Shown here piece after piece: positions 1 through 11,637 of a DNA stretch of 64,000 nt. Each line of letters starts with the position of its first letter. Within the stretch, counting starts at the first letter, position 1. Origin of the DNA: Ophiura sarsii (lineage: Eukaryota > Echinodermata > Ophiuroidea > Amphilepidida > Ophiuridae); the NCBI GenBank assembly GCA_035610835.1, contig CM069459.1, positions 27,237,570 to 27,301,569 on the forward strand, written 5' to 3'. A program made the position numbers and the translations under genes. Below the pieces are notes generated by a model. The model was not told the origin of the DNA. It did no database searches and saw only the letters and a list, made by a program, of their open reading frames with translations.

Positions 1-1843
1 ATAATATAAAGTGTACGCGGCGCACTAAAAACCTTGTGCACACATTATTTAAATTTACATTTTGTCGGCACCCATTCTAAATTAAACATGTTATGCTGGC
101 TTAGGTTTACGTAGAAATTCAATTATCAAAAAATGACTCTAGAATATATAACGCGCAACGTGCTGGGAGGAATAGCTGCTGCGCCTTCATTATTTAATTT
201 ATGAAATCTTCAGTGTGCTTGTTTTAGGCATTATATACATTTGTGTACCGCCATGAAATTACCGTTTTACAATAATTGTATAACCTTCTTCGGGTTACAT
301 TTTGTAAAATCATGTCTGTACGTCTAGAGGAAACATGGAAACAAGTCAGAATTTAACTTTTAAAACATAACTTATTAACACTTTCCATGCGGCAGTCGTC
401 TGCAGAATATTTGGAATTACCATGAGAAGTACAGACATGCCTAGTACTGGTTCAGTAATCCTTGACATAAAACTTTTAAAAGTTTGGACAGGTTTTCTGA
501 AAAATCTAATAGCCTCGTTAACATCCCCCAGGCTACGTATGCATTCAAATATTCTTGAGAGGAAGTAAGATATCACTCAAATACACAATATACGATTGGA
601 TGACGTCAAAAGGCATTGTCAGTAACATCTCCTATTACCTGCACCAGTAAACGATAAATCTAATTAAAGCATCCCCGGAGCGTCAAAAACTGTGTATTAT
701 CAGTGGTATTATGTACTCATTTCAAACGTTACATGAATACGGGGAAGGGTATCGTGCGTGTCCTTACGGCATACTGGATCGGTTATCAAGGTTGTGAAAA
801 AGACAAGGGTTCAACGTTCGGAAAGATTGAACAATAAGGATAATTTGAATGGTATGCCTAATTCTGAACCTGAAAAAAAGTATAAGCTATCCCTATTTGT
901 CGTCAGAAACACCGGCGACATTTATATGAAACATCTAATACTAATAGCCGCGTTAACATTCACCACGCTACGAATGCATTCAAATATTCTTGAGAGGAAG
1001 TAAGATATCACTCAGAAATACACAATATACGATTGGATGACGTCAAAAGGCATTGTCAGTAACATCTCCTATTACCTGCACCAGTAAACGATAAATCTAA
1101 TTAAAGCATCCCCGGAGCGTCAAAAACTGTGTATTATCAGTGGTATTATGTACTCATTTCAAACGTTACATGAATACGGGGAAGGGTATCGTGCGTGTCC
1201 TTACGGCATACTGGATCGGTTATCAAGGTTGTGAAAAAGACAAGGGTTCAACGTTCGGAAAGATTGAACAATAAGGATAATTTGAATGGTATGCCTAATT
1301 CTGAACCTGAAAAAAGGTATAAGCTATCCCTATTTGTCGTCAGAAACACCGGCGACATTTATATGAAACATCTAATACTAATAGCCGCGTTAACATTCAC
1401 CACGCTACGAATGCATTCAAATATTCTTGAGAGGAAGTAAGATATCACTCAGAAATACACAATATACGATTGGATGACGTCAAAAGGCATTGTCAGTAAC
1501 ATCTCCTATTACCTGCACCAGTTAAAGATGAATCTAATTACAGTATCCCCGGAGCGTCAAAAACTGTGTATTATCAGTGGTATTATGTACTCATTTCAAA
1601 CGTTACATACATACGGGGAATGCGTGTCATTTAAGGCATACTGGATCGGTTATCAAGGTTGTGAAAAGACATGGGTTCAACGTTCGGAAAGATTGAACAA
1701 TATGGAGAATTGGAATGGTATGCTTAATTCTGAACCTGATAAGAAAGTATAAGCTATCCCTATTTGTCGTCAGAAACACCGGCGATATTTATATGAAACA
1801 ATATAAATCATGTAGGAAGAGCGTACATTTGGAATCGCGAACA
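1..1843 (-). repeat. Left arm of a large inverted repeat (partial, cut by window edge)
   Basis: Read on the minus strand, this segment matches 16963-18033 over nearly its whole length. Shared landmarks include the words around 'gttgcgcgttat' and 'gcgtaacctaaagccagc' of the right arm, present here as reverse complements. The repeat continues left of base 1, because the other copies run about 18 bases further to a G-rich 'gggtgctac' end. Short open frames here recur in the copies only because the DNA is repeated. I see no protein family in them. The family is unidentified. Confidence 0.85.
541..1843. repeat. Tandem triplication of a ~437-bp unit inside the left arm
   Basis: The block starting at 'gcattcaaatattcttgaga' begins at 541, 976 and 1413, giving periods of 435 and 437 bases (the 2-base difference is an 'ag' in 'ctcagaaatac'). 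Units 1 and 2 are almost identical. Unit 3 is more diverged and runs to about 1843. The right arm at 17.0-17.4 kb has a single unit, so the amplification happened in this arm only. Each unit carries the CRE-like octamer 'tgacgtca'. Confidence 0.9.
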
Positions 1844-1846
1844 CCC

Positions 1847-2299
1847 GGTGGGGGGGGGGGGGGGGGGGGGGGGGGGGTGGGGGTGGCGGTTATCGACCTT
1901 CATTTTGGTAGGGGTGTGCCTCCCGACAATCAGAAACTGGATGCTTACGGAACTGAACGGTCACCAAAACAGGGGCTTACGGAACTGAACGGTCGCTGAA
2001 ATTGGGGTCTTGAGAACTGAATTCTTATATATATACAAAATTGTGTCAACATTTTGCCTTATGAATTTAGGCTAAATTTGAGGCTACATAACTCAAATTC
2101 ATAAGATTTTCACACATTTTATAATTTTTGGTTGAATTTGGGGTCCAAGAGAACTGCCAATTGATGAAAAGGTTTTTTTTCTAAAAGTGGATGAAAAGGG
2201 GGTCTTACGGAGCGGCCGAGGAGGCGTAAAAAAGACACCCTTAAGGGCCGCACATACCTATACCACCTTTTTAATTGAGTACACCCCCTCCCCCGGGCG
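1847..2299. mobile_element. Poly(G)-terminated MITE, copy 1 (453 bp)
   Basis: The left end is a 28-base G run (1850-1877) followed by a G-rich stretch ending 'taggggtgtgcc'. The right end is its diverged inverse: '...gccgcacataccta' leading into 'acaccccctccccc'. Near-identical 9-mers flank the element: 'cgaacaccc' at 1838-1846 and 'cgaacatcc' at 2300-2308. The uninterrupted right arm of the inverted repeat has one copy of this word near 16963. A 9-base duplication would suit a Mutator-like origin, but no transposase is present and the superfamily call is an inference. Confidence 0.7.
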
Positions 2300-2332
2300 C
2301 GAACATCCTATCACACTAATGGCAGCACCTTA

Positions 2333-3115
2333 GGGAAGACATCAAAACTCGACCGCCCGTTGACCGCCGGTTACGTTCGGTTCCGCCCGGTTCTTTCAGG
2401 TCAAATGTTTTACTGGTATATGAATATTCACGCATGCAACACTGAACAACCGCCGGTTGACATAATGCCGTAACCAGACCAATTTACACTATCAATCTGT
2501 TACTTTGCGGTCATAATAGGGGCCAGAATTGTTCCATTTATAAATCATACATTATGTTCCCATACCTTAACACTTTTGGACCGTGATTTTGACATTTCGC
2601 CGGTAATAAATAATCTAAGATTTTGTCAACCGCTGACTTTGTGGTCCATTTTCAGGGTTATGAAGGAAAGTGTATGCCCTTGAGGCATACTTATGTCATT
2701 TGCAGTCATTTAATTGGACCACATAGTGAGAAATAGACACATCCTTACATGATTTATTACCGGTGAAATGTCAAATCACCGGTCCAAAAGTGTTAAGGGA
2801 CTGGGAACATAATGTAGACATTCGGTATTGATTTTAAAAAGTTAATTGAGCTATAAACAGATTGAAAAAGCCAACCCCAGCGCAAATCTATAGCTGTATT
2901 GTACTGGTTGTCAACTGAGACTTGAGAGCCCATTACTTCAAGATGTTATTGCTCACGCGTGTGACGAGGCACTATCAACCGGTCGTGTTCACCAGAGTGT
3001 AACTATATTGACCTCATTATGTGTGTATATTATAACAGACAACACGTTTTGTGAGAACCGGGCGGAACCGGCCGTAACCGGCGGTTGCCTGGCGGTCGAG
3101 TTTTGACGTGATCCC
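2333..3115. mobile_element. Harbinger-like foldback MITE, copy 1 (783 bp)
   Basis: Inverted ends of roughly 55 bases contain 'tcaaaactcgaccgcc' on the left and its complement 'ggcggtcgagttttga' on the right. TTA flanks both sides (2330-2332 and 3116-3118), the target size expected for PIF/Harbinger elements. There is a second nested inverted repeat: 'cattatgttccca...aacacttttggaccg' near 2550-2590 pairs with 'ccggtccaaaagtgttaa...gggaacataatg' near 2780-2815. No open frame resembles a transposase, so it is non-autonomous. Confidence 0.75.
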
Positions 3116-3118
3116 TTA

Positions 3119-3473
3119 CTACAATGGCCAGTTGCACAGAATAGCACATGGGTGCACCAGCAGCCCTGATTAAAACAATCATACAGTCTGGAATCAAAAG
3201 TGTTAAGTGCTGCTCTAACGATTTGTATTACATGAACACCGTTTACTTATAGCTAAACCATACATTATTGCTTCAATGTACTGATACAATGAATAATAAA
3301 CATTCAAAATAATAACAGTACAATATCTCCTATGTTTATGCAACAAAAATAAATGAGTTTTTGAGTGAATATGATGAAAAAAAACCTTTAGCTACATTTA
3401 TATTTTACAATATATATTTTTAACAACAACATATCAGTGTCAAATTTTGGACTCTTCCTATAAAAGCACCTTC
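3119..3473. other. Unrecognised AT-rich spacer
   Basis: AT-rich sequence with a run of short adenine tracts near 3380 and no recognised gene or repeat. It separates the foldback MITE from the LINE remnant. Confidence 0.6.
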
Positions 3474-3476
3474 TAA

Positions 3477-4135
3477 AACTCTCCCATCTCGCTACTAAGC
3501 AACATCAGTAAGATCATGGAAGCTGTAGTACAGAAAGAACTCCAACGCTTTCTTCTAAGCGATAACCTGATCTCCAGCAGACAGTTTGGATTTAGAGCAG
3601 GCCACAGCACAGCTGATCTCCTCAACATACTGTCACAAAAGTGGAACCACTCCCTAGACCAAAGCGATGAAGTTTTTGACATCAAAGGAGCTTTCGACAA
3701 AGTGTGGAATAACGGACTCTGCTCGAAACTGTTAGCTAAAGGTGTTACTGGGAGACTGCTTTCGCGGATAGACAACTATTTATCTGATAGATCGATCAAC
3801 GTCGTCAGGTCAGGTCAGGCATCCAACACTGCTCCAATAAATGTTTCTGTTCCACAAGGATCTATCCTTGGCCCACTGCTGTTCTCTGTTTTCATTGATG
3901 ACCTTGTAGATGTCTGTGACAACGAGCTATATGCCGACGACTCAACACTCTTTGCACCCATTAAGTCATCAACCGATCCCAACACACTAGCTCAACAGAG
4001 ATCTAAGCAACATGAAAGCATGGGCTAACGAATGGAAAGTGACCTTTGAGCCTACCAAATGCAAGACTATGGTAATCTCCATGAAAATATCCCATGTGAA
4101 CTTGATATCTACTTTGGAGAGTGCAAACTACCATC
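3477..4135 (+). pseudogene. LINE reverse transcriptase, upstream half (interrupted)
   Basis: The frame opens at 3477 with a 'SPISLLSNISKI' segment typical of the fingers of non-LTR reverse transcriptases. It continues through 'SRQFGFRAGHST', motif A 'FDIKGAFDKVW', 'VPQGSILGPLLFSVFIDDL' and the catalytic box 'YADDSTLF'. One frameshift near 3985 moves the frame to 'NMKAWANEWK...EPTKCKTMVIS', and another near 4085 gives 'PCELDIYFGECKLPS'. The protein then stops at a mariner insertion at 4136 and resumes at 14539. The clade looks CR1- or Jockey-like, but I cannot fix it. The 5' end with the endonuclease is missing, so this is a dead, 5'-truncated copy. Confidence 0.88.
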
Positions 4136-4442
4136 TACAGGGTGTCCCAAAAGTCTATGCACGACTTTGAAGCTTTGTATTTCACAAAATATAAGTCGTA
4201 TTGAAAATATGAATACATATTTAGAAAGAGGAGATGTGGGAAATAATGTTGATACCAAACATTGGAGTAACATCTGTTTGTAATGCCACTCTAGAAGTAA
4301 AATATGTATTACTGCAAAAATGTAATTTTATACTTCGGAGGAATAAAGTTCATAAATCCATACCTATTAAGATTAACAAAAAGACGGGTAGAGTTGGTTA
4401 CACAGAAAGTGATCCGTCAATTGTAATATTTATAATTTTACA

Positions 4443-4859
4443 TTACAGTGATCCTATCATAATACAAAATATATATCTGTCAGCTGCTTTAATGTTTTGT
4501 TTGATCTGAATCTTGTATGGAAACTTCTTCAAGTCCTTAAGCAAAATTCTGTGAACAGTTGATCTTTTAATCTTGTTTTCTGCGGAAGGTCGGCGAATAG
4601 ATCTCTTTGGACTTTTGGCTACTGCATGTCTCATGACATCAATGTGACTTGTTGATCTACCAGTCTTTCTACCACATCGATACAAATCATACACAGTTCC
4701 TGTGTTCAAAAATGTATCCACCAACTTCAGAATGGATATTCTTCCTGGTGCGCGTTTCACTTTGAAATGTTTTCTGATTTTTTGTCGAGTAAGTTGAACT
4801 GAATTTGTTTTAGCGTAGAACCATACAATTTGTATTCGCTTATCGATGCTGTTAACCAT
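4443..4859 (-). pseudogene. Mariner-type transposase, N-terminal half
   Basis: The first 125 or so of 138 residues match the paired helix-turn-helix DNA-binding region of mariner-like transposases. Landmarks are 'RIQIVWFYAKTNSV', 'RKHFKVKRAPGR', 'ILKLVDTFLNTGTV', 'KSPKRSIRRPSAE' and 'STVHRILLKDLKKFPYKIQ'. After 'NIKAADR' homology ends, so the catalytic DDD/DDE domain is missing, probably by deletion. The gene reads toward the end at 4138, which is therefore the 3' end of the transposon. The protein would bind the terminal repeats but could not cut. Homology starts at or just after the ATG at 4859, so that start is credible. Confidence 0.85.
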
Positions 4860-5865
4860 CTTGAATGAAGACTTTTGCTGTGCAATGTTGTCTACTACGC
4901 TTATTTATGTTATGAGTGACCGAGTTTGGTAATAACATTAATATTGCAAGGTAAGCAGTGAACTTTGACTTATGCGCAACGTTGCTTTAATACTGTTAAT
5001 TTATGCGCACCTGATTTTAGCAACAATGTGTGGTACTTGGTATGGGTTGGTCTGGCGCATGGCCAAAAACTTTCAACCAGTTTCATAATGTTGTGGATTC
5101 ACCAATAGGGTTGTGTTTGGTATTAAAATAATTTCCTAAGTCTCGTCTATCAAAATATGGTTAAATTTATACCATATGATTGGAGGACGGGTACCGGCAT
5201 CCTAAGATTTTCAAATCGAAGTTTGTGTGCGAAATATCTCGAAAAATACAGCTTGAATTAGTAAGATTTGTGGACACGATATTGGTACAGTATTTATCTC
5301 CGCTGAGTTCGAGTGACTGGTTATTTGGAGAATTATGAGGGATAATGTTCCCGCGATAGGGATATTTATTTTCTATTCCGACATCGTCACATCAAAGAAA
5401 ATGGCGGCGATTCTAGTTATTGTACCCCCGTATATCACCATAATGTTTTATATACTCCATCCGCTCCGTCGCTGATCGCAAGCGTGGATCACCGTTTTTC
5501 CAATCAAGGGGCGTAATTTTGTTTTGTTGTAGTTTACTACTCATGTGTGTGGGCGGAAAGAGTTCAAGCGTAATAGAGCATGAAACTAAAACTATATGAA
5601 TCCCCCAATCCCAAACGCCACTACGCGCAATTGAGTTTGTTGAATTTTGTTCACCGCTAGGCTATGTACCACCCCTAGAGATTGCCTCAGAAAAAAATTG
5701 TGTTTGCGATTTCGTCTTTATTAATCCATCAATGGATTCCGGATTTTGTGAGCATGTACAAATCGCAAATAACTTGGACGAGTTCAAAGTTGGGGTTAAT
5801 CTGCCTCATAGGAGTAAAAATATTTTTTTGCCTTGAGAAGCATATTTTTCTTAGTAAAATACAAC
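4860..5865. other. Unrecognised sequence
   Basis: About 1 kb of non-coding DNA upstream of the broken transposase. I see no terminal repeat, protein homology or tandem repeat. It probably belongs to one of the later insertions into the mariner. Confidence 0.5.
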
Positions 5866-5873
5866 GATGCATG

Positions 5874-6101
5874 CTCGGGGGTGGTACTCACGTATGTAAG
5901 GCATACGGGGACGTGCCGCTCCAGTGGGTCGTTTTTTCATGAGACATCCTTAGCCATGGGTAGGCTTTTCAACTGAAAAATCCTTAGACAATGGTCTATC
6001 CAAAATCACCCTTAGAAATGGGTATAGGGGATTTGTTTCTCCAGCGGCACACCCCGACCAAACCAAATCTGAGTACCCCCCCCCCCCCCCCCCTTCCCGG
6101 G
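5874..6101. mobile_element. Poly(G)-terminated MITE, copy 2 (228 bp)
   Basis: The left end reads 'gggggtggtactca' and then 'ggggacgtgccgct'. Read on the minus strand, the right end is a run of G (6075-6093 as C on +) followed by 'gtactcagattt' and 'ggggtgtgccgctgg'. Flanking octamers are 'gatgcatg' (5866-5873) and 'gatacatg' (6102-6109). The same end motif, poly(G) then a 'tgtgccg' word, occurs at 1850 and 7990. The interior repeats a short 'cctta...atgggta' motif. Confidence 0.65.
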
Positions 6102-6109
6102 GATACATG

Positions 6110-7511
6110 AGCGTTGCTATTTTTGTTTGATGTTTACATAACAAACATAGTCCCCCGACTAGTCGCGGTTTTAGTTATACCATTGTAATACTTGCTATAC
6201 GTCACCATACTTGATGTATGAGGGCGAATCTTTGCTGTATAGATAATCAATTGTTTGATGTTTACGTAACAATTGGATGCCTTTTTCACTGAATCACGCT
6301 GGGCCCATTACGTGGAAAGAGCGTGGACATTTACATAACAATAGTGATCACGTATCATACATGACTTCGACATAGATGGCGATAGTGATGAGCTAATCGA
6401 TGCGTGCAGAGACGGTCGTTATACACAAGGATAATGTAAGTATAGATAAGTAATTGCCCATCTCTTTTAAATCTTTCACGGTCAACGTCCACCGTCATTG
6501 GTCAAAACCAACGCTATTGTTAGGTCTGTAGCTAATTTGCATAAACTAGACAATCAAGCCGTTCATTCAAACAACTTCCCATAACATATAAGGCCTAGTC
6601 AAAACAAACACTGTGTTACCCTTTCAAAAAGACTGAACATTTGTTTGCAAAATCTTGGGTCGGGATTTTTTTTTATAGGCCTAGCACAAGTACATAATTA
6701 GCAAAAATATCGGGACTATTTTCAATAATTTTGTTCAACATAAAACCGCTAATATTTCCCCTTAAAACATAACTCTGCCCTACACCCTTTTATTTTATTC
6801 ACTGAGTTGTTATTCTATATTAATGAATAGGCCTATGCTTCAAACATTTACATCAGATTTACATTTAGTACATTTTTACATGTTTGTATCCGATCCAGGG
6901 GTAATAGTTTTTGCTGACAGTTACTTGGACAAAAGTATTTACCCTTGACTTGAGTAAAAAACAACAACAAACACAGGTGTACGCCCCACGCACCCCTTTT
7001 TAGTCATTCTTTGACAGCTTGCATATTGACCTCTATTCAAGTTTAAAATGGATGAGTTTGAAAACAAATCGACCAACTCAATCGGAAATGTTTAAGATTT
7101 GGAAGGGTAACGTAACGATGTTTTTGGCCTTTGGATACAATCTTGACAATAGGCACCAATTATCTGCGCTCATAAAAACTCTGTAACACCCTGACACAAA
7201 CAAACATTTTCTAGAGATCAATTGGATCAATAAACTTCCACTTCAACATCAAGTAGCCTAAACAATTTTCTCGCCATCAAGTAGCCGTTAATTTCCAATG
7301 CAGACAGGGCTGGACTCGGATGAGCATGATGAGATGGATTCGCCCGTTGGTATCTATTTCCAAGTTTTAAAAATCATGAATTTACAATTGATGGAATCAT
7401 GGAATGGAATGGAATATACTATATTATATCATGATAGGTCTGATTTCAACCATGTGATAGTTTTTACTATCATTATGGCTGGGAAAGAATCATGTGATAT
7501 CATGATATAAA
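6110..7511. other. Unrecognised sequence
   Basis: Non-coding, moderately AT-rich DNA with 'taggcct' words near 6675 and 6830. No protein homology, inverted repeat or tandem repeat that I can support. Confidence 0.5.
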
Positions 7512-7674
7512 ACAAATATTGAATGCCTTTTGTTTGTGCAATAGTAAAACTATATCACTCGGTCCAATTTGGATTATTCCATTACACTCGGCTTCGCCTC
7601 GTGCAATGGAAAAATCCAAATTTGACCTTGTGATATAGTTTTTACTATCACACGTTCAGGCATTCAATATTTGT
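7512..7674. mobile_element. Short foldback element (163 bp)
   Basis: A near-complete palindrome. 'acaaatattgaatgcc' at the left pairs with 'ggcattcaatatttgt' at the right, and 'tagtaaaactatatcac' pairs with 'gtgatatagtttttacta'. The centre is the imperfect palindrome 'ctcggcttcgcctcg'. It has no coding capacity. The right end runs directly into the (TATAC)n array. Confidence 0.75.
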
Positions 7675-7795
7675 ATACTATACTATACTATACTATACTA
7701 TACTATACTATACTATACTATACTATACTATACTATACTATACTATACTATACTATACTATACTATACTATACTATACTATACTATACTATACTA
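7674..7795 (+). repeat. (TATAC)n microsatellite, about 24 copies
   Basis: An uninterrupted pentanucleotide array. It begins inside the last bases of the foldback element, whose end supplies the 'tatac' seed. Confidence 0.98.
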
Positions 7796-7989
7796 AATTA
7801 ATAGACTATAATAGAATATAATAACCCCCTCTCAAAAAGGCTACACAATTCATACAAGACACCTCTATCAACAATAGTATTTTTACACGTACCTCGGATG
7901 TATACAAGACATCACACCCCGCACGTACAGGTTTGTGTTACTGCGCTTTCAGTTTTATGTTTGGTACAAGTAAATTCCCGGGCGGACAA

Positions 7990-8060
7990 GGGGGGGGGGG
8001 GGGGGGGGGCGGTGGCACTCAACTTTGTTAGTGGTAGGGTGTGTCGTCCAGGGTCTCAAA
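7990..8060 (+). mobile_element. Poly(G)-headed MITE end, copy 3 (right end not found)
   Basis: Twenty G residues (7990-8009) are followed by 'cggtggcactcaactttg' and 'ggtagggtgtgtcgtcc', matching the end of the elements at 1850 and 5874. I could not find the inverse end downstream. The element is either truncated or too diverged to see. Confidence 0.5.
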
Positions 8061-8631
8061 AGAAGGAGGGGTGCTTAGGAACTGGGCTGAGAGAATATTT
8101 TTTATAAAGGTGTATGTTCCGATCACGTTTTTGGGGCTTTCACATCAAATATCAGAAGAATCCCCATATTTTTCTCATTATGTCTGTAAAATCTTAGGAG
8201 CCAGAAATGTTCCATTTAGAAATCATAGGGTAAAATGTGGTGAATTACTGTCAAAGGTGGTTAACCACCAAACAGTTTGTGTACTACTCAATGGGCAAAT
8301 ATTTTGTGACCATGTGCTTCTCAAAAAATAGAACCGTTGGAGTTATGCAACTCAAACTTTGAAATGCGACCATTTTAAAGATGACCTTTCATGTAAAATA
8401 GAAAACATCAAGTTGAAAATCGGGCCAGCAATCGGAACATCTACCTTTAAGACTGATTTTCTCGAAAAATAGATCTTTTAAAACACTTTTCACACGCGGC
8501 TATTACTTTTAGTTTTACCATTATACAAAACAGATTTTCAGAAACCTTTCCCACCTTATCTCATGAACTATTGAACCCAAACTAGACAAGTTTGCACTTA
8601 TTTTAATATTGTAATGACATTCAATAATTTT
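8060..8631. other. Unrecognised sequence
   Basis: Non-coding, possibly the interior of the poly(G)-headed element. No domain is visible in the short frames it contains. Confidence 0.4.
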
Positions 8632-8712
8632 AACATTTTTCAAAACATTTTGGGAAATTTCGGAACTGTCGTCTGCAAACGCCTGCCGCGAGGAAAGTGT
8701 TAAATAACTGGG
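8632..8712 (+). repeat. Fragment of the inverted-repeat family
   Basis: 'aaaacattttgg...aactgtcgtctgca...gcg.ggaaa.tgttaa' matches 17575-17630 of the right arm and 345-400 of the left arm. Only about 80 bases are present, so this is a broken piece of the family. Confidence 0.55.
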
Positions 8713-8732
8713 TTGTTTTTAATATTTGATTA

Positions 8733-8888
8733 GGGAGCAAATCAAAACTCGACCGCGCGACAACCGGCGGTTCCGCCCGGTTTGACCGCATATCATTGTT
8801 TAGAACAATAGAAACCGGCTGCAACCTCACGGAACTTCTGCACGGAACAACCGGTGGTTGCCGGGCGGTCGAGTTTTGATGTGCTCCC
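8733..8888. mobile_element. Harbinger-like MITE, copy 2 (156 bp)
   Basis: The ends 'gggagcaaatcaaaactcga' and 'tcgagttttgatgtgctccc' match those of the 783-bp element at 2333. The adjacent 'ccggcggtt/aaccggtgg' words match too. The left flank is TTA; the right flank is TTTA, so the target duplication is imperfect here. This is a deletion derivative that keeps little beyond its ends. Confidence 0.7.
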
Positions 8889-8892
8889 TTTA

Positions 8893-11637
8893 GAATGAGT
8901 AGGGTCTACGCAGTGGCGTGGCATGACCAGTATAGGCCTATAAACAGGGCGGGTGCAAGAAACACAATGATTGCCTGATTGGCTTTTAACCAATTATACT
9001 TTAGACCAACTTCAAGCCAATTTTATCTAGTTTGTCGAGAAATAACCGACATGACTATAGTAACTCAATACTGAAAATGTGCAATTCACACTTAAATTTG
9101 CCATGATTGACTCTAAGACTAATTTCTTAAATATCATAAACTTAATTTATTAGGCACACTCGCGGTACTTATATGGCATATGATTCCCATTGCTAAATGA
9201 ATCATAAGCAATTTGAATAAACTGTTGTATGAATATCATTTTTTTTATTGGGACGGGGGCGGAAGCTGTTGGAATTTTACCGTCGAATCCGGATAAAAAC
9301 ACTGACGCGCACCCCTCTTGATTAGAAAAACGTATGACCCCCTTATTTGTTGTCAATTAAAAACTGCGTGATCCCACTCATCAATTACTCCCGTCCCGAC
9401 CCGGTGGAAATAATAAACGGTTCCTAATAATTTTAGTTTCGAATACGGGTATATTCTGTTCAAATATCACTATTAATTTAAGTTAGCTTTTTATTCATTC
9501 AGCAGGCGGCAAAAAAAAACCATGTCTATGCAAAAAAGAAACCCTATTGTACGGTCGGTCGGGGGCTTTTTTCTTATTTTCCTTTGACATGTTTGAACTG
9601 GAAATGACCGTAAAATAAATAAAAATCTTAAAAACAATGAAATCTGGCCATATCTATGGGAAATTTAATCTAATTTCTTTACGGTGAATGGTGTCAATAG
9701 ATGTTTCACATTCATTTACGGTCTAGGCGGTGAGTTGTAGGCTATGGCGGCACCAGTATCATAACAGTCTATGGGGTGGGGTCGGAGTGGGGTTTGGTTG
9801 GGGCAAGTTTTGTTAGTCGCATGAAGAAAGAAGATGCGCTGGCCTGGAAGCGCGCACATTTTTTTCCACAGTCAAATTTTGACAAATTGCAGGGGCCAGT
9901 GCCTCTGGTAATTTTTGTAACCAAATATTTAAAAAGGAGAGAGAAAGGAGAAAATAGAGAAAGGAGAAAGAGAAAAAGGGGAATAAAAGGGAATGAAGAG
10001 AGTACAGATATTTACGCAAGTAAAGGGGTCTACCGTTCACATGTCACATGGTAATGTCGCAAAAAATAGCTAAAAATTCAGCTAAAAATCATGTTTTAGT
10101 GGAGTGGGCTAATTGAAAATAATTTCAATCAATGGCAATGCCCCTTGCAACTCGCAACAAGATCACTTTCATTACATTTTGACAAACCCTCGTATGTTCT
10201 TGTTCAATCACCACTAGGTTCAAGCAGCACACGCTTACTATTTTGAAACTGTCCAAAGCTTCATGACAATAAATCTTCAATTGAATTATAGTTATTTAAT
10301 GTATCGATAAATGCATTCAATGAATAGAATTAGTTAAAGAATAAATAATCAGAAATTCATAAATAATAAAAACAACCCATCGATTTATCTATCAAATATA
10401 TTTGTAAATGTAATCAAAAACAATGAACAAGAAATATGATAATCAATCAATGATTAAATTTGTTTTATTTTATTGAAATGCGATTGATAGATTACTTGAA
10501 TAATGACTAACATTTATATATTTATTTTTGCTTTTAGTATTAAATAATATTAATGAATGAACTGTTGGAATAAGTAATAGACAACATCAATAAGTTAATA
10601 ATTAATTAACATTCTTATTAATAAGTTAATTAATTAATTCGAGAATAAATTAATTAATTATAGATTGGTATAGTGATTCATCTAAATAATTAAGTTGATT
10701 TAATTGTATTTTCTATTCATTTACTTGATTTTCAAATAATGTTAATAAATTAAGTGTTTTGCATGATTAATTAAGTTATTTATTTATATTTATATAAATT
10801 AATAGATAGATAAATACATTCATACAAATGATGGAATATGTGTGCTATGTATAATATCGTGCTGTATTTTTATTACAATACATTTCCATTTATCCAAATT
10901 CAATGAAGTTTATTCAATGAAGGCTATTAATTGAAAATAATTTAATAGGTATAGGTCAATATAAATGCGTAAGTGTTGTTTTGAGAGAAATTAGACAAAT
11001 CAATGCACGCGCGCTGATGTTGATGTGTGAATAATGGTACGACCCTGCAGGGGGTGCTATTGTGAGTATATCAACATTTGCGCAAGTGCATTGCTTTTCT
11101 ATTTTTTCGAGAAACAAAACATACGCATGTATTGACCAGATTCATACACGACAATAATACAAATCAAAATTCACAATTTGAGCATAATATTGATCTCCCT
11201 TATAACGAATAAAAACATCATCAAACATGTTAACAAGTTTGCTACCACTACCCGCAGTAAAAATCGGCGAACCCGCTGTGCCTGAACAACAAATCAAAAC
11301 AAAGCGCACGATGCGCGCATTGAAGAATATTGGACGCATCCGGGTACTTTGGTTGAACCAAGGCATCAATATTCAATACACAGTTTATCGTACCGTTAAA
11401 AAGCCTGATAGAAATAATACTTAATAAAATATCTATATAAAATTATGATTGTATGTAATTGGATTGTAATTGTGTCTTATCATGCAAAATAATAAACATT
11501 TCTCTTCGGAATAAAGATAAATTGTCATTACTTATTTTCAAGCATAAATAAATATCACAAACAACTATACTATAAAAGTATATATATTACGTTATAAACT
11601 TTATAAAATAATTACAAATATCAAAAATATCAATAAG
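8893..11637. other. Unrecognised sequence with a homopurine run and an AT-rich block
   Basis: No protein homology is visible. A strand-biased A/G stretch at about 9931-10004 is nearly free of pyrimidines. The block 10250-10830 is extremely AT-rich, with many 'ttaattaa' words. Both are low-complexity features rather than genes. Confidence 0.6.

Noticed and set aside
758..1440. Two near-identical 81-codon open frames
   Set aside because: They are identical because the DNA is a tandem repeat; the third unit and the right arm break the frame, and no domain is visible.
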